Assembly: GCF_030433685.1 (NCBI RefSeq)
Contig: NZ_JAROCF010000001.1
Coordinates: 2,294,001 to 2,358,000, forward strand
Direction of reading: 5' to 3'
Source: Leifsonia williamsii
GTDB taxonomy: Bacteria; Actinomycetota; Actinomycetes; Actinomycetales; Microbacteriaceae
Length of the DNA: 64,000 bases
The notes under the pieces were generated by a model. The model had not been told where the DNA came from. It did no database searches and was given only the letters and a program-made list of their open reading frames with translations. Each line of letters begins with the position of its first letter. Positions within the stretch are counted from its first letter, which is position 1. Positions 60,603 through 64,000 of this stretch are shown in pieces. The translations under genes were made by a program, and so were the position numbers.

Positions 60603-61325
60603 GTGAGCACCGTGGTCGGCGAGAACACTGACCGCAGCACACTCTCCGAGAAGCTCGGGGTCGATATCGACCCCGAGCTTCTCGAGCTTGCGCTGACCCA
60701 TCGCTCATACGCGTACGAGCACGGTGGCATCCCCACCAACGAGCGCCTCGAGTTCCTCGGCGACTCCATCCTCGGGCAGGCCGTCACCGTCAAGCTGTAC
60801 CGCGAGAACCCCGACCTCGACGAGGGCGAGCTCGCGAAGCGCCGGGCCAGCCTGGTCAGCTCGGTCGCGCTGGCCGAGGTGGCCCGTGGCATCGGCCTGG
60901 GGGAGTATCTCCGGCTGGGCCGCGGCGAGAACCAGAGCGGCGGCCGCGACAAGGCGTCGATCCTCGCCGACACGGTGGAGGCGCTGATCGGTGCGACCTA
61001 TCTCGACCGGGGCGGCGAGGTCGCGACCGCGCTGGTCCTGCGGCTGATCGAGCCGCTGCTGGCCGACCCCGACCGCTTCGGCGCGGCCATGGACCCCAAG
61101 ACAGCGCTTCAGGAGGCCGCCGCCCGCCGCGGCGCCGGCGCACCCGTCTACACGGTCACGAACACCGGCCCCGACCACTCCAAGACCTTCCATGCGACCG
61201 TCGAGGTGGAGGGCGTGGTCACCGCGAGCGGCGAGGGCACGAGCAAGAAGCAGGCCGAGATGGCCGCCGCGCTCACCGCCTGGACCGAGCTGAGCAACCG
61301 GCGTGCCCGAGCTTCCCGAGGTTGA
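60603..61325 (+). CDS. rnc: Ribonuclease III
   Basis: RNase III cleaves double-stranded RNA in rRNA maturation and regulation. The 240-residue protein has NERLEFLGDSILG (catalytic acidic residues), EALIGATYLDRGG and a C-terminal double-stranded RNA-binding domain (about 160-230). The start is GTG at 60603. A perfect 38-bp palindrome lies at codons about 15-28. It overlaps mutM by 23 bases. Confidence 0.96.
   Translation: MSTVVGENTDRSTLSEKLGVDIDPELLELALTHRSYAYEHGGIPTNERLEFLGDSILGQAVTVKLYRENPDLDEGELAKRRASLVSSVALAEVARGIGLGEYLRLGRGENQSGGRDKASILADTVEALIGATYLDRGGEVATALVLRLIEPLLADPDRFGAAMDPKTALQEAAARRGAGAPVYTVTNTGPDHSKTFHATVEVEGVVTASGEGTSKKQAEMAAALTAWTELSNRRARASRG
60647..60684. repeat. Perfect 38-bp palindrome inside rnc
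   Basis: The 19 bases at 60647-60665 (centre GGGGTCGAT|ATCGACCCC) are mirrored exactly at 60666-60684. In RNA this gives about 17 bp of stem with an AUAU loop, within the rnc coding region. It encodes roughly EKLGVDIDPELLE. Confidence 0.95.
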
Positions 61326-62223
61326 GGTCGTCCGCGCCGGGCTCGCCCCGGCGGTGACCGGAGCGACCATCCTCGGCGTGGAGGTGTTCGAGCCCCGCTC
61401 GCTCAAGCGTCACGACCCGCTGGCGGGCGCCTTCGAGACCCTGCTGACCGGGCGCGTCATGCAGACCCCGGTGCGCCGCGGCAAATTCCTCTGGATCCCG
61501 CTCGTCGGCACGCCGCGCCGCGCGATCGTGGCGCACCTCGGCATGAGCGGCCAGATCCTCCTGCGCGATCCGGGAACGGTGGAGGCCGGACTCCTGCGCA
61601 TCCGCCTCCACATCGAGCACCCGTCGCACGGTGAGCTGTGGGTGCACTTCGTGGACCAGCGCATCTTCGGCTCGATGGCCGTCGACCAGCTCGTGCCGAC
61701 CGCGGACGGCGCCCACGGCGGCCTCGGCACGGACGAGCCGCTGATCCCGACCCAGGTCTCCCACATCGCCCGCGATCCGCTCGACCCGGACTTCGACGAC
61801 GCCGCCTTCGCGGCTGCCCTCTCCCGCAAGCGCACGGGCGTCAAGCGGGCCCTGCTCGACCAGACCCTGATCAGCGGAATCGGCAACATCTACGCCGACG
61901 AGTCCCTCTGGGCGGCGCGCCTCCACTACGACCAGCCGGCCGACACGCTGAGCCGGCAGAAGGTGCGCACCCTGCTCGCCGAGATCCGCCACGTGCTCGA
62001 GAAGGCCCTGGCCGAGGGTGGCACGAGCTTCGACGCCCAGTACGTCAACGTGAACGGCACCTCCGGCTACTTCGCCCACAGCCTCAACGTCTACGGGCAA
62101 CAGGGCAGGCCGTGCCCTCGCTGCGGCACCCCGATCGTGCGCGAGCAGTTCATGAACCGGGGGTCGCACTTCTGCCCGCGGTGTCAGCGCCTGCGGGCCC
62201 GGCGCGAGCAATCCAGTCGATAG
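61303..62223 (+). CDS. mutM: Formamidopyrimidine-DNA glycosylase
   Basis: MutM/Fpg removes 8-oxoguanine and other oxidised bases. The 306-residue protein opens PELPEVEVVRAGL after the GTG-encoded Met (catalytic Pro and Glu), has the helix-two-turn-helix region ISGIGNIYADESLW, and ends with the zinc finger CPRCGTPIVREQFMNRGSHF. In related actinobacteria smc follows, but here another gene type follows. Confidence 0.96.
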   Translation: MPELPEVEVVRAGLAPAVTGATILGVEVFEPRSLKRHDPLAGAFETLLTGRVMQTPVRRGKFLWIPLVGTPRRAIVAHLGMSGQILLRDPGTVEAGLLRIRLHIEHPSHGELWVHFVDQRIFGSMAVDQLVPTADGAHGGLGTDEPLIPTQVSHIARDPLDPDFDDAAFAAALSRKRTGVKRALLDQTLISGIGNIYADESLWAARLHYDQPADTLSRQKVRTLLAEIRHVLEKALAEGGTSFDAQYVNVNGTSGYFAHSLNVYGQQGRPCPRCGTPIVREQFMNRGSHFCPRCQRLRARREQSSR

Positions 62224-62281
62224 GATAACTCGATGTGCGCGGCGCCTACAGCGGTGCCGTTTTCGCCCCGAGGAGGCCGCA

Positions 62282-64000
62282 ATTTCGACTGCACCACATG
62301 ACCGGAGTACCGATGTATACCCGATCCTGAATGAAGAAGGAAAGTACATCTGTCTGACTGATGGAGCGCTGCTCCCGGCGACTCCTGAAGAGGCAGTTCG
62401 CCAGGGATTCATCGCGGTCTTGCGGAACGAGTACGGATACCCGGCGAACCGCATCCGGCGCGAAGTTCCGATCCATCACGGAAGCAGCGAGCTCACGGGA
62501 AAGGACGGCACAGCGGTACGGGCGGACCTCGTTGTCTACGCCGATGCTGTTGCCGCCGCCAAGCGTGACCAGGGTCGGATCACCTTCGTAGTCGAATGCA
62601 AGAAGCCTGACGTTAAGTCCGGTTATCAACAGTTGGTCAGCTACATCTTCTCCACGAATGCGCCAGGCGGTGTCTGGACGAACGGCATGGAAGGCGATGG
62701 CGCCGACACGAGGTTTTACCGCGTGGACCGGAAAATCGGGCAGCTGTTGCCCGTAGCGGAGCTTCCTCGGGCCGACGAAACCTGGGGCGCGGTCAGTCGG
62801 AGAAAGAAAGCAGAACTCGAAAAACCACACGATATCCGCCGCTTGTTCCGCTTGTGCAATAGCAAGTTGTACGGCCGCGGAATGGAGAACTACGACTTCG
62901 ACCTGACGATGGATATGGTGCGGATCCTCCTCGCCAAAATCCATGATGAGTCGTCCGCCGGCGACTACCCGGACTTCTACATCTCCCAGGACGAGTATGA
63001 GAGCGCCGATGGGCGTGCGGCCGCAGCCGCGCGCGTGCGGTCGCTTTTCGAGCAGTTCGCAGAACGAAATCGCGAAGTGTTCCCCGAGGGCGAGAAGATC
63101 GAAGTGCCCGACTCGGCGATCGTCGAGGTGATCACAGTTCTACAGCCGTGGTCACTCGTCGTGGGCTATCAAGATGCCGATGATTGGGACGTGATGGGTG
63201 CGGCTTACGAGCAGTACACCCACCAAAACCTGAAGCGTCAGCGAGGTCAGTTCTTCACGAACCGGCTCATCGTCTCGGCGATGGTGCGGATCGTGGATCC
63301 CATGGTCGGAGAGAAGGTCCTCGATCCCGCCGGGGGTTCCGGGGGCTTCGTAACGGCGGCGTTCCGTTATGTTCGCCAGGCCGTCTTGGAGTCGACGCAG
63401 CCTGGCAGTCCGCAGCGTGAGCGACAGCTGGACGACGCGAAGAACGACATCTTCTTGTCCGAGATCACTCCGCGACTCGTTAAGCTCGCTAAGACCGCCA
63501 TGCTGCTGAACGGAGACGGACATGCAGGCATGACGAGAGGAAATTCTCTCGGTCCGTACGAGGAGCTTGACCCGTGGATCCAGTCGCGTTGCTCCCGTGG
63601 CGTTCCGAAGGTGATCCTCTCCAACCCGCCGTTCGCAGGCCAGGGCGAGTCCCGCATCACAGATCCACATATTCTTGCCCAGTACGAGACGGCCAAGCGG
63701 ACGGTCGTTTCCAGGGTTACCGGAATCCCTAGCGCAGAGCTGATGCCGCACCAGAGCCCGGAGCTTCTCTTCTTTGAGCGTTCGCTGGACTGGCTCGCCG
63801 AAGGCGGTCGAATGGGGATCGTCCTGCCCAAGGCGTTCCTCGACACGGCGCAGGCTTCGCGAGCGCGGCAGCTGCTTTTCGACAACGCGTACCTGGATGG
63901 CGTTGTCACGCTTCACAAGGACTCGTTCCAGCCCGACACCGGCGTGCGGACCTGCATCGTATTTCTGACGAAGAAGACCGCCGAGCAGCGGGAGCAGCTC
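62282..64000 (+). CDS. Nuclease-N6-adenine DNA methyltransferase fusion, partial
   Basis: An uninterrupted frame runs off the window. Residues about 20-150 look like a type I restriction HsdR N-terminal nuclease (ADLVVYAD with Asp82, FVVECKKPD with Glu105 and Lys107, a PD-(D/E)XK pattern). Residues about 320-570 are an N6-adenine methyltransferase: QFFTNRLI, DPAGGSGGF (348-356) for SAM binding, and NPPF (448-451). No ATG/GTG/TTG suits the conserved N-terminus. AGGAGG lies five bases before ATT at 62282, giving (M)STAPHDRSTDVYP. The lower GC and A/T-ending codons suggest horizontal transfer. The specificity part lies beyond the edge. Confidence 0.82.
   Translation, partial: MSTAPHDRSTDVYPILNEEGKYICLTDGALLPATPEEAVRQGFIAVLRNEYGYPANRIRREVPIHHGSSELTGKDGTAVRADLVVYADAVAAAKRDQGRITFVVECKKPDVKSGYQQLVSYIFSTNAPGGVWTNGMEGDGADTRFYRVDRKIGQLLPVAELPRADETWGAVSRRKKAELEKPHDIRRLFRLCNSKLYGRGMENYDFDLTMDMVRILLAKIHDESSAGDYPDFYISQDEYESADGRAAAAARVRSLFEQFAERNREVFPEGEKIEVPDSAIVEVITVLQPWSLVVGYQDADDWDVMGAAYEQYTHQNLKRQRGQFFTNRLIVSAMVRIVDPMVGEKVLDPAGGSGGFVTAAFRYVRQAVLESTQPGSPQRERQLDDAKNDIFLSEITPRLVKLAKTAMLLNGDGHAGMTRGNSLGPYEELDPWIQSRCSRGVPKVILSNPPFAGQGESRITDPHILAQYETAKRTVVSRVTGIPSAELMPHQSPELLFFERSLDWLAEGGRMGIVLPKAFLDTAQASRARQLLFDNAYLDGVVTLHKDSFQPDTGVRTCIVFLTKKTAEQREQL

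Noticed and set aside
62233..62301. Small ORF starting ATG-TGC-GCG just before the nuclease-methyltransferase gene
   Set aside because: It ends after 22 codons in a different frame, has no matching ribosome-binding site and no recognisable sequence.

Overview
The window is high-GC DNA (roughly 70% or more by eye) with dense, mostly overlapping operons, frequent GTG/TTG starts and actinobacterial gene families (SufS-SufU, DUF3515, DUF58/MoxR cassettes, Ser/Thr kinase with FHA partners). The order coaD, moxR, DUF58, transglutaminase, DUF177, rpmF, rnc, mutM and the ddl-DUF3515-thiL block point to an actinobacterium, most likely a Microbacteriaceae close to Leifsonia. The family call is inference from gene content and order; no 16S rRNA is present.

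Layout. 1-6.3 kb: a partial repeat-bearing membrane protein, an unknown gene, and a ChvE/MmsA/MmsB-type monosaccharide ABC transporter with its LacI regulator and matching operators. 6.4-12.4 kb: PPK2 kinase, small membrane and DUF1905 proteins, an XRE regulator divergent from an aldo/keto reductase, and sufS-sufU. 12.4-18.5 kb: a repeat-rich intergenic block, a MarR/EamA pair with a shared palindromic operator, a DyP peroxidase, and an OpuA-like osmoprotectant transporter with a fused permease/binding protein. 18.5-25.3 kb: AlaX-like editing protein, photolyase, MBL hydrolase, CopB-like P-type ATPase behind a CsoR-like operator, and a lipid/diacylglycerol kinase.

25.4-42.2 kb is the most distinctive part. 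A tRNA-Glu and a yybP-ykoY manganese riboswitch precede a TerC exporter. A tightly packed run follows: PP2C phosphatase, FHA protein, transmembrane Ser/Thr kinase, an FHA-plus-winged-helix regulator, a 1,761-residue Ig-like/FN3 surface protein, MoxR, DUF58, a transglutaminase-fold membrane protein that has lost its catalytic residues, and another FHA protein. It reads as a phospho-signalling system tied to building or sensing a cell-surface structure. A second MoxR-DUF58-transglutaminase cassette, with catalytic Cys and His present, lies at 55.1-59.8 kb.

42.2-62.2 kb is conserved core: a leucine attenuator before leuCD, then murA, plsC, gpsA, ddl, DUF3515, thiL, rsmD, recG, coaD, DUF177, rpmF, rnc and mutM, with an encapsulated-ferritin-like gene lodged between thiL and rsmD. 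From about 62.25 kb the base composition drops and a nuclease/N6-adenine methyltransferase fusion begins and runs off the end. Since smc normally follows mutM in this group, this looks like an inserted defence island. Its start appears to be an ATT codon behind a strong ribosome-binding site.
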